A stretch of 64,000 bases of DNA from Stromatinia cepivora (GCA_014898415.1 RCTD01000019.1:310001-374000); one strand, 5' to 3'. Shown: positions 11,520-23,643, counted from the first letter of the stretch. Program-made: numbers and translations. The notes: generated by a model from the sequence alone, not told the origin.

Positions 11520-12955
11520 AATGGGAAAAATACCGTAGTAAAAATAAGCTAGGGTTCCATGATCAAATAAATTCATTTAAGCGCTCCATGTTAATATACC
11601 AATTGATGCTCACTTGAATGAGACTATTGTCATGGTTGGACGGCTCTGATGTGCAAACACTTTTCGTTACGAATTGGGACAATTGTGCAGTGTGGTAATC
11701 AAATTTACCAGCGCATGAGCATCAAGAATCGATCGACGACTTAGCAATTCCTTCCTGATCCTAATCTTATATTGGCTAGAGGTCGCGACTTCTCATTCCA
11801 CAATCAAAAGCACATTTATTACAGCCTCAGTCACGAGCAAGCTAAGCTAATATCTGAACTTTCCCAGATACAAACATGGGATCAAGAACTTTACAACCAA
11901 CTTCACTAACTAATAACCTCACTAACTTCATACCAATGAATAAGCACCAGAAGCAAAGTAAAGATTCACAATCCTTTCGCCCGTTTGCCTGCTATTATGA
12001 ATATCGTTGATTGATTGCCAACTGCAAAAGTGCACCACCAACACTTACTTTGATAGGTACCGATATTGAATTTTATCGTATCATCTCTTCTTGAGCTTAT
12101 TATCACACTTCACTACTACCCCCCATTTACTTCCTTAAGTCCGAAACAAGGACTGGTACCTAGTACTGGTATGATTCACATCTCGAGCCTCATCCAATAC
12201 TTTAAATTCACCCATACCTTATATCAAGTACCTTGAATTGTGTCGAAATTGATTTTTTCATTAGGACAGCCAGTAAGAACCTCTAAACCTTTTTCATTTC
12301 AACTTCATTGAGAATTCATTTGAGAGAGTCATTCAATTCATTTTATCTCTCATCATATTATTTATTGTCAGTCAAGGTCAAACCAAAGATCCCTTCTGAA
12401 GACTTTCACTCAGAAAGTCACAGCAGTGAATACCCAACAACACTTCATTCAAGAACAATAGAAACACCACCAACAACTTCTAACACCCTCATTTTAACCT
12501 CTGCAACCTGTGGAAGAGATTGCTCTTTAAGCCCAACTTCTTCCTATTTTTTTATTATTTTCCCTTAGCTTACGCTACTTGCCACTAACAATAGACTTGT
12601 TACTCGGCACACACTTGGGAAACGCAACTTCCTTTCTTCACTTAAATACTTCCAATTCCTGCATAACAACAAGAACATCGAAGCCAATCGAAACACTTGA
12701 TACACCACACTTTGATAAAACCTCTTGTTTATTACAAATTACTTCAGGATACTGGGTATCAATTCTTCACGGTTCATTATTCAAGTCTATTTCAAACACT
12801 CGAACGTTCGATAATCGTTGTTCTTAACTTTTTACATTGGATTCTTCCTATTTTCTGCAACGCAGATAATTTGAAATTTGGCCTGTCACATACCCGTATA
12901 CAGTCAAATACCTTTTACTTTACTTTACGATAACATCATCTCCTCCCCTATCAAG
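11520..12955. other. Intergenic region and probable long 5' leader
   Basis: About 1.4 kb between CCT5 and the zinc-finger gene. The second half is C/T/A-rich with several short upstream open frames (for example 12308-12568 and 12579-12827), typical of a long fungal 5' leader. No domain-bearing frame is visible. Confidence 0.4.
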
Positions 12956-15190
12956 ATGACTTTCACTAGCTTTTACGAGCAACCTCTTCGACAGATTCTC
13001 GCTGAAGTGGTTGAGATCAATCGCCGCAACAGGGCCTTTTCTCGCAATCCTATTACCTCAGCTGCACCAAACAAAGTCTTTTCCAATGCTCCAGCCAAAG
13101 TTGCACAACTTAACACCGACTCAACTGTTCACGAAGTAGTTGATTCTTCACTAGCTGGCATCGATCGGGTACAGCGCCGAATTAAGGCTGCTCGCTTTAC
13201 TTCGAATGTCACGAGTGCACCGATTGTCACTCTTGCAGCTGCTCCTGGAGCAGTTGAACCTCGGGAAGCTGTCATCGACCAAGGACTTGAGCGAATCAAG
13301 GCCGCTCACTCCCCTCCTCTCCCAAGTACACCAATCGGAACAGGCTTAGCTGTTCCTGCAATTAGACCTCAAAGAGCTAGTGTTGATCAAGGACTTGAGC
13401 GAATCAAGGCCGCTCACTCGCCTCTTCCCGCAATTGCACCAGGCGGAATAGCCTTAGCTGTTCCAGTAGCCGGACCTCAAAGAGCTAGCGTCGACCGTGA
13501 AATTGAACGAATCAAGGCTGCTCACTCTCCTCCTCCTCCGGTTGCATCAGTCAAAGCAACTCAAGCAATTCTTGTCGTCGAACCACAAGGGGCTGCACCA
13601 GAAAAAGTCCTTCCAATTGATTCTGTCAAATTTGCACAAGATGGCACCATTAAAACAAATCGCAATGACGGACTTGGTCGAATCAAGGCCGCTTGCTCGT
13701 CTTCTGATGTCCCAATTACACCAACTCTACCTATTAGGGTCTGCAAATTCTTCTTGAGTCGTAACGGATGCAAATACGAGAATAATTGTCGGTCATTTCA
13801 CGATTATGATGCTCTCATTAGGCGTAGAGAGCAATGGGCAGCTACTGATGCGAAGAAGCTTGAGCAAGTTCGCTCTAATCAACAGCTTGCCTATACCCAA
13901 AAAGTTCTTGCCCTCAAGAGCAACAATGCCAAGGTTTCGATTGTTGTTGCTACCCCTTCAAAGCCCTCTTTAAAAGAGACGATAAAGAAGAGATCAGCTT
14001 GTAAAGACTATCGGTCTCCTCGTGGTTGTCATCGGAAGCATTGCCTGTTTTCACATGAAAATCTCCCTTCGGAAGAGCCAGAAAAGCTCATCGACGACAC
14101 CATTCCTGGTGAAGTTCAAATTCCCAAATGTCCCAAGGCCATGCTACGCAAACGCAAGGCAAGTAAGGCATCCAAGGCTCCTGTGGTCAAGGTTACTGAG
14201 CCTGAGCCAGAGGCGGCTCTCCCAATTCTCAAACCTATTGTATGGGCAGACAATCCTTATTTGGGTGATAGAGACTACTGCGGCAATGCTATCTGGCAAA
14301 TTTTCGGTAAACCCTGCCCAACAAAGGAGGAAGCTATCGAATGGTGTCAAGAGATGCAGTCAAATGGTAACTTTAAGCATTTCACCCTCGATGATATCAT
14401 CAGATGGGCACGTGCCATCAATATATCAGACAGGGATGAGTTCCTTACCCATATAGGGTACATACCAGGCATTTTTGAGAGGTTTGAACCTAGATTACAA
14501 CTCTATATCAAAAGACTCAGAGCCAAGTATGATGCAGAGGAGGCCAGACCAAAATACGACACTTTCCACTGTTTCGGTGAACTTCCTAACGAGTTGTGTC
14601 TGAAGATCTGGGGCTTCGCAGTCCGAATAGGGAGAACTCTTACTGTCAGTCTTAACAAGAAGAAAATCCATTCTTCAGAAGGTCCTGGTTTATTCATACG
14701 TCAATCGGGATCCGGAGGTTCGCCATTGTGGTACGTCAACAAACAATCGCAAAAAGCATCAATGATGGATAAACATTGTGGATATTACTTTGGCTGCGAT
14801 TATTTCTCTCCGCGTTTTGATACTTTGTTTCTCAATGATTCCGCTGCATCACTTAATCTTTTCACCAGCCAAATTGCCCTTTGGAGAGGAAATGTTGTCC
14901 AAAGATTGTCATTCCCTCATTACCAACTTTGCAACGTCACCTACATGCCTAGATTTGCGGCCGATCTCCTTAAAGCTTTCCCAAGTCTAATTCGCATCGA
15001 ATTCTGGCTCTCAGATGGGGATTACTATTCCAAGTACCTCAAGAAATCTGCTAGTGTCATACAAAAAGCTAATACCGCAATTGTTCAAGCCTATGGAGTT
15101 CGTGTTGGTATTAAACCACCACGTGTTCGTTTTGCCATAGTACCAGAGGAACGTGCGGCGGAGATTGGAATCGGTGGTGGATTATGGTAG
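12956..15190 (+). CDS. CCCH zinc-finger and 2EXR-domain protein with RIKAA repeats
   Basis: One uninterrupted frame of 744 residues from the ATG at 12956 (context CAAGATGA). An in-frame ATG at 12878 would add 26 leader-like residues. The N-terminal third holds five spaced copies of a (Q/D)GLERIKAAHSP-type repeat, three of them in near-identical units of about 37 residues with Pro/Ala-rich linkers. Two CCCH zinc fingers follow: C-x8-C-x5-C-x3-H starting at residue 263 and C-x8-C-x4-C-x3-H starting at residue 349. CCCH fingers usually bind RNA. From about residue 535 the sequence FHCFGELPNELCLKIWGFAV begins a 2EXR domain, a fungal-expanded module with F-x-LP-x-E-x-R/C-x-x-IW. No function is known for this architecture; RNA binding is an inference. 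Confidence 0.85.
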   Translation: MTFTSFYEQPLRQILAEVVEINRRNRAFSRNPITSAAPNKVFSNAPAKVAQLNTDSTVHEVVDSSLAGIDRVQRRIKAARFTSNVTSAPIVTLAAAPGAVEPREAVIDQGLERIKAAHSPPLPSTPIGTGLAVPAIRPQRASVDQGLERIKAAHSPLPAIAPGGIALAVPVAGPQRASVDREIERIKAAHSPPPPVASVKATQAILVVEPQGAAPEKVLPIDSVKFAQDGTIKTNRNDGLGRIKAACSSSDVPITPTLPIRVCKFFLSRNGCKYENNCRSFHDYDALIRRREQWAATDAKKLEQVRSNQQLAYTQKVLALKSNNAKVSIVVATPSKPSLKETIKKRSACKDYRSPRGCHRKHCLFSHENLPSEEPEKLIDDTIPGEVQIPKCPKAMLRKRKASKASKAPVVKVTEPEPEAALPILKPIVWADNPYLGDRDYCGNAIWQIFGKPCPTKEEAIEWCQEMQSNGNFKHFTLDDIIRWARAINISDRDEFLTHIGYIPGIFERFEPRLQLYIKRLRAKYDAEEARPKYDTFHCFGELPNELCLKIWGFAVRIGRTLTVSLNKKKIHSSEGPGLFIRQSGSGGSPLWYVNKQSQKASMMDKHCGYYFGCDYFSPRFDTLFLNDSAASLNLFTSQIALWRGNVVQRLSFPHYQLCNVTYMPRFAADLLKAFPSLIRIEFWLSDGDYYSKYLKKSASVIQKANTAIVQAYGVRVGIKPPRVRFAIVPEERAAEIGIGGGLW

Positions 15191-15746
15191 ATGGCGGTAG
15201 TGTTTTTTTGAGCGTGGTTTGGTTTGTTCTCTGGGTGTGTTCTCTTGAGACTCTGGATGTGCTCTACAGTGCTTTCGGTCCTGATTTCCCCTTCTCGGTG
15301 TAGTTTCTGGTATGCTCTGGTGCGATTAATGAAGGATTTGCGATGAATTTGACTACTTTTGATGGAAATTAGTTTAGACATATAGGATGAGGGGAGGAAA
15401 CTTTAACTTTAAGAAATTTTACACCTTTGAAGCATGAACATTAGTTAATTTGTGATTGATGAACGGGTGGATGGGTGGTATGACGTGATGAAGGAGTGGC
15501 TATGATATGATTAAATTACTAGAAGATAGAATATTATAAATTAAAATCAAAGAACGGAGTTATTGAAATTATTGACTTGGTGGGAGGATATATGAGATGT
15601 ATGTGTGATAGATAAAAAGATAACTTGGATAGCCGTAAAATTCATTAGGAAGAACCCTCTATTGGATTTTGAAATTGATGAAGGATAATGATAATAATTG
15701 GATATCATTAGGTAAGAGAAGATGGTTGATTTGATACTAGTATTAA

Positions 15747-15860
15747 TTGGAAGAGATGTGGAAGAGATGTGGAAGAGATGTGGAAGAGATGTGGAAGAGA
15801 TGTGGAAGAGATGTGGAAGAGATGTGGAAGAGATGTGGAAGAGATGTGGAAGAGATGTGG
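15747..15860 (+). repeat. 11-nt minisatellite, GTGGAAGAGAT, about 10 copies
   Basis: Nine exact tandem units lie at 15758-15856, flanked by a degenerate unit at each end. The near-perfect homogeneity suggests recent slippage expansion. Confidence 0.95.
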
Positions 15861-16359
15861 ATTTGGAATTAATGGTTTGGATGTTTATTGGAGATGATTG
15901 AGGGATTATAGGAGGTGGATGTTGAGGGATGGGGGGAGGGATGAGGGATGGATGGATGGAGATATAGAGATATGAAGATGGGGTGTTGAGGTGTTGGTAA
16001 ATAAATTGAGGGGGGATATATTTTAGATATTTTGTTGGTTTGGAGAGGGGATTGGAGGGGGGATTGGAGAGAGGCTTGAAGGGGCTTGTAGAGGGGATAT
16101 AAAATATTGAGGAAATATTGGGGGATGAGGAGAGGGATGAGGGATGATGATTGGATGATTTTTGGAGGGGTGATTGGAAGGGTGATTAGAGAGTGGGGTG
16201 ATTAAGGGATTATTATAGGGATTGTTATAGGAGATGAGAGAGGATAATATTGAGAATGGGAGGTGATGGTGATGATAAGTGAGATGAAACGAGATATCGA
16301 TAGAAATAGGAAAAATTGGATGAAATCAGAAGAGTCTAATCAAATAAATACAAACTACA

Positions 16360-16467
16360 AAAAAGAAAAGAAAAGAAAAGAAAAGAAAAGAAAATAAAAG
16401 AAAAGAAAATAAAAGAAAATAAAAGAAAATAAAAGAAAATAAAAGAAAATAAAAGAAAATAAAATAA
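16360..16467 (+). repeat. AAAAG/AAAAT pentamer tract
   Basis: About 20 tandem pentamers, first AAAAG, then alternating AAAAG and AAAAT. A short GATTT run follows (16468-16490). Confidence 0.9.
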
Positions 16468-16557
16468 ATGATTTGATTTGATTTGATTTGGTTCGATACA
16501 ATACAATATCGAAATATAAAAAGGGGAGTTATTCCCCTCTAGTAATCCTCTCTTCTA

Positions 16558-16562
16558 AATCT
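16558..16562 (+). repeat. Target-site duplication AATCT, left copy
   Basis: It directly precedes the left LTR of the old Gypsy element and matches 38777-38781 beyond the right LTR, 22.2 kb away. This proves the whole nest entered the host DNA as one element plus later inserts. Confidence 0.9.
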
Positions 16563-16844
16563 TGTGACGCACAAGAGCCGTAATAAAGCTGAATAAACAG
16601 GGTCAATTATATTCTTTAGAATCTACAATTGAAGAATTATGGCTCATAAGAAACGATTAAATATATATACACAAATACCCATTTGTAAATTGTAAGGTTG
16701 TGTATAAACATTATTAGAATTACTATTTTACTATATTAAATCATATGATTTGTAATGTATATATATAGATAATCAATTCATAAATTGATATAAGAAATAA
16801 AAGATATTATATAATTAGCCTCCTATAATTCACGATTTGTGATA
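16563..16844 (-). repeat. Old Gypsy 3' LTR (left)
   Basis: 282 bp, from TGTGACGCAC to TTTGTGATA (ancestral CGTGACA). Its outer half is nearly unmutated relative to the young LTR; its inner end is mutated. Confidence 0.95.
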
Positions 16845-17197
16845 CTACCCCCCCCTTCGGAAAAACTCGCCCTCAAGTGTTTCATTCCTTTATTCCATTA
16901 TTATTTCATCGGAAACCAGGTTTTGTAAAGATTCATAAACTTTAAATCAATTAGATTGATCATTTTGATTGATTTGGTTAATTTACTGGAAATTGACCAA
17001 ATTGATTAAATTAATCGACCAAATTGATTAAAATGATGAATAAATTGATCAAATCGACCAAATCGTTTATTAATTGATCAAATTAATATTGATTTGTATT
17101 TTCTTTGATTTGGAGAATTTTTGAAAAGAAAAAGTTTCAATAGAAAAAGAAAGGAGGTTGAATTATAATATAATGATAATAAATAATTAATATAATC

Positions 17198-17347
17198 TGT
17201 GACGAACCCAACGAGCGTTTAGAGATCAACCTTAGAATTAAAAGCTACAGAGTTAAAGAGAATGTGCTACGAAGTTATATATATGATTGGCTCGGAGCTT
17301 AGTATTGTATTAGTCCGATTGTACACGATCATGTGTATCTTGTGATA
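17198..17347 (-). repeat. Short element A, 3' LTR (left)
   Basis: 150 bp; carries the 10-mer ATTAAAAGCT at 17237-17246 preceded by TTAGA, and a TATATATA run at about 17276-17284. Confidence 0.92.
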
Positions 17348-17423
17348 TTACCCCCCCTTCTGAAGAGTTTGCTTCGAATTTATTTTAAATAAATGATTTA
17401 AATACAAAATGATCATTAATCTT

Positions 17424-17860
17424 CTTTTAATAAAAATTCCTGATGTGCGGATTGTATCATAATCAATGAATACGCATCCATCATGCCATTTGCCTCTTCC
17501 AAACGATCTTCAAAATATCGGTCATTAATCATCTCTTCTAGATCCTTATCATCGTTGTTTTCGGGCTTAGTAGTTAATGTAATAACCGGTACAGGCTCTT
17601 ATCGATTTCGGATTCCTTGATACAGGTTTAACGGATATGCTTGTATTTAATAAGAATTATTTTTATATTATATATATTTATTTTGTTTGTACAAAAGAAT
17701 TCTTTCAAAAGAGGAAAACTCAGATATTTGTATACAAAATAAAATCAAAATACGATTGGGTTTGTCCGGTTGGACATCAAAAGGGTTAAAAGTATTAATG
17801 ATATTAAGGTTGCTAATATTCATTGGATCATGGTTCCGAGAATGAGATAGATTCTGCAAT
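17424..17860 (-). pseudogene. Gag-like coding relic in short element A
   Basis: On the minus strand a frame covering about 17424-17600 translates without stops through an acidic stretch (KPENNDDKDLEEMINDRYFE) to a stop near 17424. A second block (17668-17859) contains SRNHDPMNISNLNIIN. Both blocks recur in copy B (22200-22380 and 22455-22685) with conservative differences, so they once encoded protein. Position and acidity suit a gag-type product, but no gag domain is recognisable. Confidence 0.5.
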
Positions 17861-18710
17861 ATATATGGGGCTTTAGGCTTATTAGAGTAGGATGATATAG
17901 GGAATTCATTCGCTGTACGAATAACTAGTTGTTGTATGATTTGAACAAAGTTGGGATAAGAGCAAAAAAGAGAAAGTTGTTGAGAAAAACGATTTTTAAA
18001 AATAACATTGAATCTATTGCAAAAGGTTAAGATTTTATTCGAATTGGATCAATTCTGACCTTTGGCTTTGTAAAGGGTTCTTTCGAATTTTGTAATATAG
18101 GTATATAAAGAATCAATTCTTTATTTGAAAATGAATAATTTATCTTCAATTTTTTGTATTTTATTTGGATTATTGTAAATATATATAAATTGATTTAGGA
18201 TCATTATATAATCTAAAGGAATATTTTAATCAAGAGAAGAAAGCTAAGGTAGTATTATAATTTGTATATAAAATTCGAGATTGAAATAAATATAATAAAA
18301 TTGAATTATAGAGTTATTGATCGTAATACTATCTATTTGTAGTTTTGTTCAAATTGAAGAAAGCTAGGTATTGAACTTTTAAAAATTATTATTAAATTTT
18401 TCAGGATTAGGGAAAAAGGATTTCGGATGAGAAGGAGTATAAACAATAGGAATGTATTCGAGAATTAAGGAATATAGAAATGAGATTTCATTTTGCTAAC
18501 AAATTACTTTGTTATAAAGTTCTGCAATTATAAGGTTTATCGAATCGTAATTTATAGTTTAGAAATTAAGGGTAAGAAAAAAGACAACATCTTTGAATAA
18601 TATCAAGAAGATTTATATGCAAGCGAATGAACATGAATATATATCTAAAATAAAAGCATACAGAGTATGTATAAGTATAAGTATATGTTATTCCATTTCT
18701 TATCTGAAAA

Positions 18711-18722
18711 AGCTTTTAATAA
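18711..18722 (-). promoter_or_regulatory. Short element A primer-binding site, self-complementary to its LTR
   Basis: On the plus strand this reads AGCTTTTAAT then AA, directly before the 5' LTR at 18723. The 10-mer is the exact reverse complement of ATTAAAAGCT in the LTR (17237-17246). Spacing and layout equal those of the Gypsy element at 38160-38171. Confidence 0.7.
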
Positions 18723-18872
18723 TATGATGAACCCAATAAACATTTAAAGATCAATCTTAGAATTAAAAGTTATAGAATTAAAAAGAGTATGCTACAAAGT
18801 TATATATATAATCGGTTCGGAGCTTAATACTGTACTAGTCCGATCGTACGCGATCACGTGTATTTCGTGACA
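18723..18872 (-). repeat. Short element A, 5' LTR (right)
   Basis: 150 bp, aligned base for base with the left LTR. Its inner end is mutated (TATGATGAACCC against TGTGACGAACCC) while its outer end is intact. Confidence 0.92.
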
Positions 18873-18877
18873 TAATC

Positions 18878-21800
18878 AATTCCGAAATCAACCAAATTAA
18901 TCAACCAAATTGACCAAAATAACGAATTTGAACGAAATCGACAGAAATGATATCATATTTCGTTTTTACCATATTCAAACTTCTTTTTACATAATTTTTG
19001 AAATAATTATAAACATAAATTTTTGAAATATATTACCTTCATATTATTTTAATGGTGATAGCTCGTCTATTGTATAAAGCTCGGATTATATACATATATA
19101 ATCAAATTCTCTCTAATTTATATGGATTTTCAATCCTTTCACAATTATATATGCATGTATCATTATAAAATCATAATATCTAATTTGCTATATTGAAGAA
19201 CACTTTTCTTTCCCTTGATTTTATAAATGAATTATTATTCATATAATTATAATTATCCTCTCCATTCTCATAAAACTTTATCCAATCGATTAATCGATTA
19301 AAAGGACCAGGCAATATTAAATTGGCCAAATGAAAATCACATAAAAGATACAATAATGTTTTAAAATCGAAAGTAGGATACCAAATAAGATCGATATCGC
19401 TATTAAACCATAAAACTCTATATAGTAAAGTTTTTCGTACTTTTTTTATTACTAGAATTTTCTCCACTTTCTATTCCGAATTATCAATTATATTAATAAA
19501 CGGAAATGATTCAAATATCTAATCAGGAAAAGGATCGTTATATGCCTTACGTAATCGATCTGAAGGGAAAACAGAATGAATTTTTATTGTAATCAGGAGT
19601 TCGAACTTAAAAGAACTCCCAAATCGATCAATGATCTTGAATCTTCCTTGAATTGGGAAGTCCAACTTCTTAGATAATCTCTAGATAGGATAACTTTTTA
19701 TATTAAACTATATATAATCTCTGATATCGAAATCGATCTTATACCAGTAAGTATTTATAGATTTCGATATCTTAACTTAAATATATAATAAATTTTCTTT
19801 TGTTTATATAAAAGCTAATTTATTGTATTCTATATATATACAGATATCATATATATTTATATCATTTATTAGCTTATCAGTATCTTTCTTTCATTCCTAT
19901 ACATATTTCGGTATATACCTGTATAAAGTTTCGTAGAATATAAGCCCTTCTAAAGAATCATATAGAAAAGTAAATTGCATATAATCCATTATAAATAGGA
20001 ATTCTGATTAATCGTTTTAATAATAACTAATAAACAATTTTAATTATTACTAAAAGTATTGATTATAGATTTCAATTTGATCATTAATTTGGGAATAATG
20101 AACAGTAGATAATTTGAAATCGGTTCCTAGGATTTGACTGAATTCCTTCCAAAACTATAATATAAATTAAGGGCCACAATCCGATACTATAATATCAAAA
20201 GAACCATAATATCGATATATATAATAAAGATATAATTATACTTGAACTCAAGTATCGATTGATTTGTAATAAGATATAAAGATAGCTTGCTTTATCAATC
20301 GATCAATAATGATTAAAATATTATTATATCTGTATTTATTCTTATTAAAACTACAATAATCCATAATGATATATTGCCATACTCGATTAGGAATCGGAAA
20401 TGGATATAATAAATCAGGGATATAATCGTATAGAACAGAATTATATTTATAGATATAATAATTGTATATATATCTGATTATGGTATCATACATTCTGGAC
20501 CAATAGTATTATTAAGATAATAAAAGATAGGTTTTGTTTGTACCAAAATGAACAATAGAAACGGAATTATAGATTTCACAAATCAGATAAATTCGAAGGT
20601 TATCAATATCGGGCACCACTAGGCGGTTATCATAAAGTAAAAGGTCATTTTGGAGTGATATATATTTATAACTTTGGGTAACTTATATTCTGAATGTTAG
20701 CAAGTTATCTATAATTTTATTTGTTTCGATAATATGGTTAATTAAATTGAATCGAGGAGTAATTTCATTCAAATCGATACTAGTAATTACTGTTTCATTT
20801 AAGTAATGTTTTTGTAAAGTTTTTCTTATGATTTCAATATCAACTTAATTATTTTTAATAAGTTATTAAAGGCGATTCTTTTTTTTGATATAATTTTGAA
20901 AATCCAATTTATTGATCTGATGGATTAAGGTATTGGTGAAAGGGTTATCTTTTCCAAAACAATATATAATAATGAAATTATAATCGATTAGAACTTCTGT
21001 TTAGCGAGTTTATCGGGTATTGAGAGTTTTAATAATTATAAAATATTCGAAGGCTTTATAATCGATATAAACCTTGATTTTATATAATAAACCGGTGAGT
21101 TCTGTTCTTCAATGGTTGAAAGATCGAATGATTGATAGTATTTCTTTATTATGAATTTTGTAATTCAGTTTAGCGGTAATTATGGTTTTGGAGAAATAAA
21201 TTATGGAAAACCAATCTTCGTTATATTATTGTAATAATATATTAGTAATTACTTTATCAAATATATCTATTTCAAGTATACAAGGAAATCAATGATTATA
21301 GTGTTGTAGGAGCGAAGCGGAGATAAACTTTTTCTTCAAGATATTGAATGCGTTTTGGTATACTTTGTTGAATACGAATTTAATGTTTGCTTTAATAAAT
21401 TCGTTGAAAGGTTTCGTTATTATATTATAATCCTTAATGAATCATCGATAAAAATTGCAAAAATCAAGGAATAATTGAATCCCTTTTATTGTTATCAGAA
21501 AAATCCAATTCTCAATTATTTCAATCTTTTTAGGGTCTATTTTTATTCTTTTAATAAAGATAATAAAACCCAAGTATTTGGTATATATAATATTGAATTT
21601 GTATTTCTTAAAATTCGCTTATAAATCAATAGTTTTTAATCGTTCGAGAATTAATTTGATATAAGTTTGATACTTTTTTTTATTCTCGAAATAGATTAGA
21701 ATATTATCGAGATATATTGTACAAAAAATATCTAGATAATTGAATAGAATATTATTTATATAATATTGATAGATTGTGGGACTATTCGTTAATCCGAATA

Positions 21801-21968
21801 ATACGATTTTGTATTTATATGATCTATATCGGGTTCGAAAGGTAATATACTTTTTCGAAATAGAATTTATTTTTATATAATAGAAAACTTGACGAATATC
21901 GAGTTTGGTAAAGATCTTAGTATCGGAAAGCCGAGAAAACGTTTCGTTGATCAAAAGAAGGGGATATT
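18878..21968 (-). pseudogene. Old Gypsy pol relic: chromodomain, integrase, RNase H, RT
   Basis: Stop-ridden minus-strand copy of pol. The block 19180-19467 matches the young element's chromodomain end ([26 protein letters not shown]). Block 20248-20493 matches the start of the integrase core. Block 21619-21954 holds RT sequence absent from the young copy: TKLDIRQVFYYIKI, VLFGLTNSP and TIYLDNILIY, the last being the catalytic YxDD box with D changed to N, the expected G-to-A outcome of RIP. Confidence 0.88.
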
Positions 21969-22118
21969 TGTGACGAACTCAACGAGCGTTTAGAGATCAA
22001 CCTTAGAATTAAAAGCTACAGAGCTAAAGAGAATGTGTTACAAAGTTATATATATGATCGGTTCGAAGTTTAGTATTGTATTAATCCGATTATATGCGAT
22101 CATATGTATTTTATAATA
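21969..22118 (-). repeat. Short element B, 3' LTR (left)
   Basis: 150 bp beginning TGTGACGAACTC; the inner end has decayed to TTATAATA. Confidence 0.9.
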
Positions 22119-23493
22119 TTACTTTTTTCTTTTAAAAAATTCGTTTCGAATTCATTTTAAATGAATGATTTAAGTACAAAATAATCATTAATCTTCTTTT
22201 AATAAAAATTCCTGATATATGGATTGTATTATAATCAACAAATATATATCCATTGTATTATTTGCTTCCTCTAAGCGATCTTCAAAATATCGGTTATTGA
22301 TCATCTCTTTTAGGTTTTTATTATTATCGTTTTCGGGTTTAGTAATTAGTATAATAACCGGAATAGACTTTTGTTGATTTCGGATTCCTTGATGTGGGTT
22401 TAATGGATATACTTGTATTTAATAAGAATTATTTCTATATTATATATATTTATTTTATTTGTATAAAAAAATTCTTTTAGAAAAGAAAAACTCGGATATT
22501 TGTATATAAGGTAGAATCAAAGTACGATTGGATTTGTTCGGTTGGATATCAAAAGGGCTAAGGGTATCAATGATATTAAGATTATTAATATCTATTGGAT
22601 TATGATTTCGAGAATAAGATGGATTCTGTAATATATATGGGGTTCTAGGTTTATTAGAATAGAATGATATAAAAAATCCATTCATTATACGAATAGTTAG
22701 TTGTTGTATAATTTGAATAAAATCGGGATAGAAATAGAGAAGAAAAAATTATTAAGAAAAACGATTTCTAAAAGTAATATTGAGTTTATTATAAAAGATT
22801 GAGATTTTATTTGAATTAGATTAATTCTGATTTTTGGTTTTGTAAAGGATCCTTTCGAATTTTGTAATATAAATATATAAAGAATCGGTTTTTTATTTGA
22901 AAATGAATAACTTATTTTCAGTTTTTTAAATTTTATTCGAATTGTTATAAATATATATAAATTGATTTAGGATTGTTGTATAATTTAAGGGAATATTTTG
23001 ATCAAAAAAAGAAAGCTAAAGTAGTATTATAATTTGTATATGAGATTCGAAATTAAGATAAATATAATAAAATTGAATTATAGAGTTATCGATTGTAATA
23101 TTATTTATTTATAGTTTCGTTTGAATCGAAGAAAGTCAGGTATCGAATTTTTGAGAATTATTATTGAATTTTTTAGGATTAGGGAAAAAGGGTTTTGGAT
23201 AAAAAGGAATATAAGTAATAGGAATATATTCGAGAATTAGGGAGTGTAAAAACGAGATTTTATTTTGTTGATGAATTATTTTGTTATGAAGTTCTGTAAT
23301 TGTAAAATTTATCGAATTATAATTTATAGTTTAGAAATTAAGGGTAAAAAAAAAGATAATATTTTTAAATAATATTAAAAAGATCTATATATAAGTAAAT
23401 GAATATAAATGTATATTTAGATAGGAGTAAATGGAGTGTATATGAATATAAATATATATTATTCTATTTTTTATCTGAAAAAATTTTTAATAA

Positions 23494-23643
23494 TATAATG
23501 AATTTAATAAGTATTTAGAAATCAATCTTAGAATTAAAAGTTATAAAGCTAAAGAAAATGTGCTACGAAGTTATATATATGATCGGCTCGGAGCTTAATA
23601 CTGTACTAGTCCGATCGTACGTGATCACGTGTATCTCGTGACA
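23494..23643 (-). repeat. Short element B, 5' LTR (right)
   Basis: 150 bp; the inner end is decayed (TATAATGAATTT) and the outer end intact (GTATCTCGTGACA). Confidence 0.9.

Larger units (their letters stand above)
15191..16557. other. Gene-free low-complexity flank of the retrotransposon nest
   Basis: No gene seen. The stretch is purine-biased (GGAT and GGGAT runs) and carries the 11-nt minisatellite and the AAAAG/AAAAT tract listed separately. It ends at the AATCT target duplication of the old Gypsy element. Confidence 0.5.
17193..18877 (-). mobile_element. Short LTR retrotransposon copy A (TRIM-like, 1,675 bp plus TSD)
   Basis: The element spans 17198-18872, with 150-bp LTRs at 17198-17347 and 18723-18872 and target duplication TAATC (17193-17197 and 18873-18877). 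It sits in the 3' non-coding region of the old Gypsy. The internal 1,375 bp has no reverse transcriptase or integrase. A G-rich purine tract on the minus strand (17348-17361) abuts the left LTR, so the element reads minus. Its LTR ends (TGTGACG...CGTGACA) and purine tract match those of the Gypsy family. Length is identical to copy B. Confidence 0.92.

Noticed and set aside
12878..12955. Upstream in-frame ATG for the CCCH/2EXR protein
   Set aside because: The added 26 residues look like translated leader, and the second ATG has the better CAAGATG context.
16945..17100. CRISPR-like spaced repeats
   Set aside because: Irregular GACCAAATT iterons of a retroelement in a eukaryote; no constant repeat-spacer pattern.
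17198..18872. Pairs of solo LTRs left by recombination
   Set aside because: Each pair shares one target duplication and encloses a collinear 1,375-bp body of equal length, so they are whole elements.
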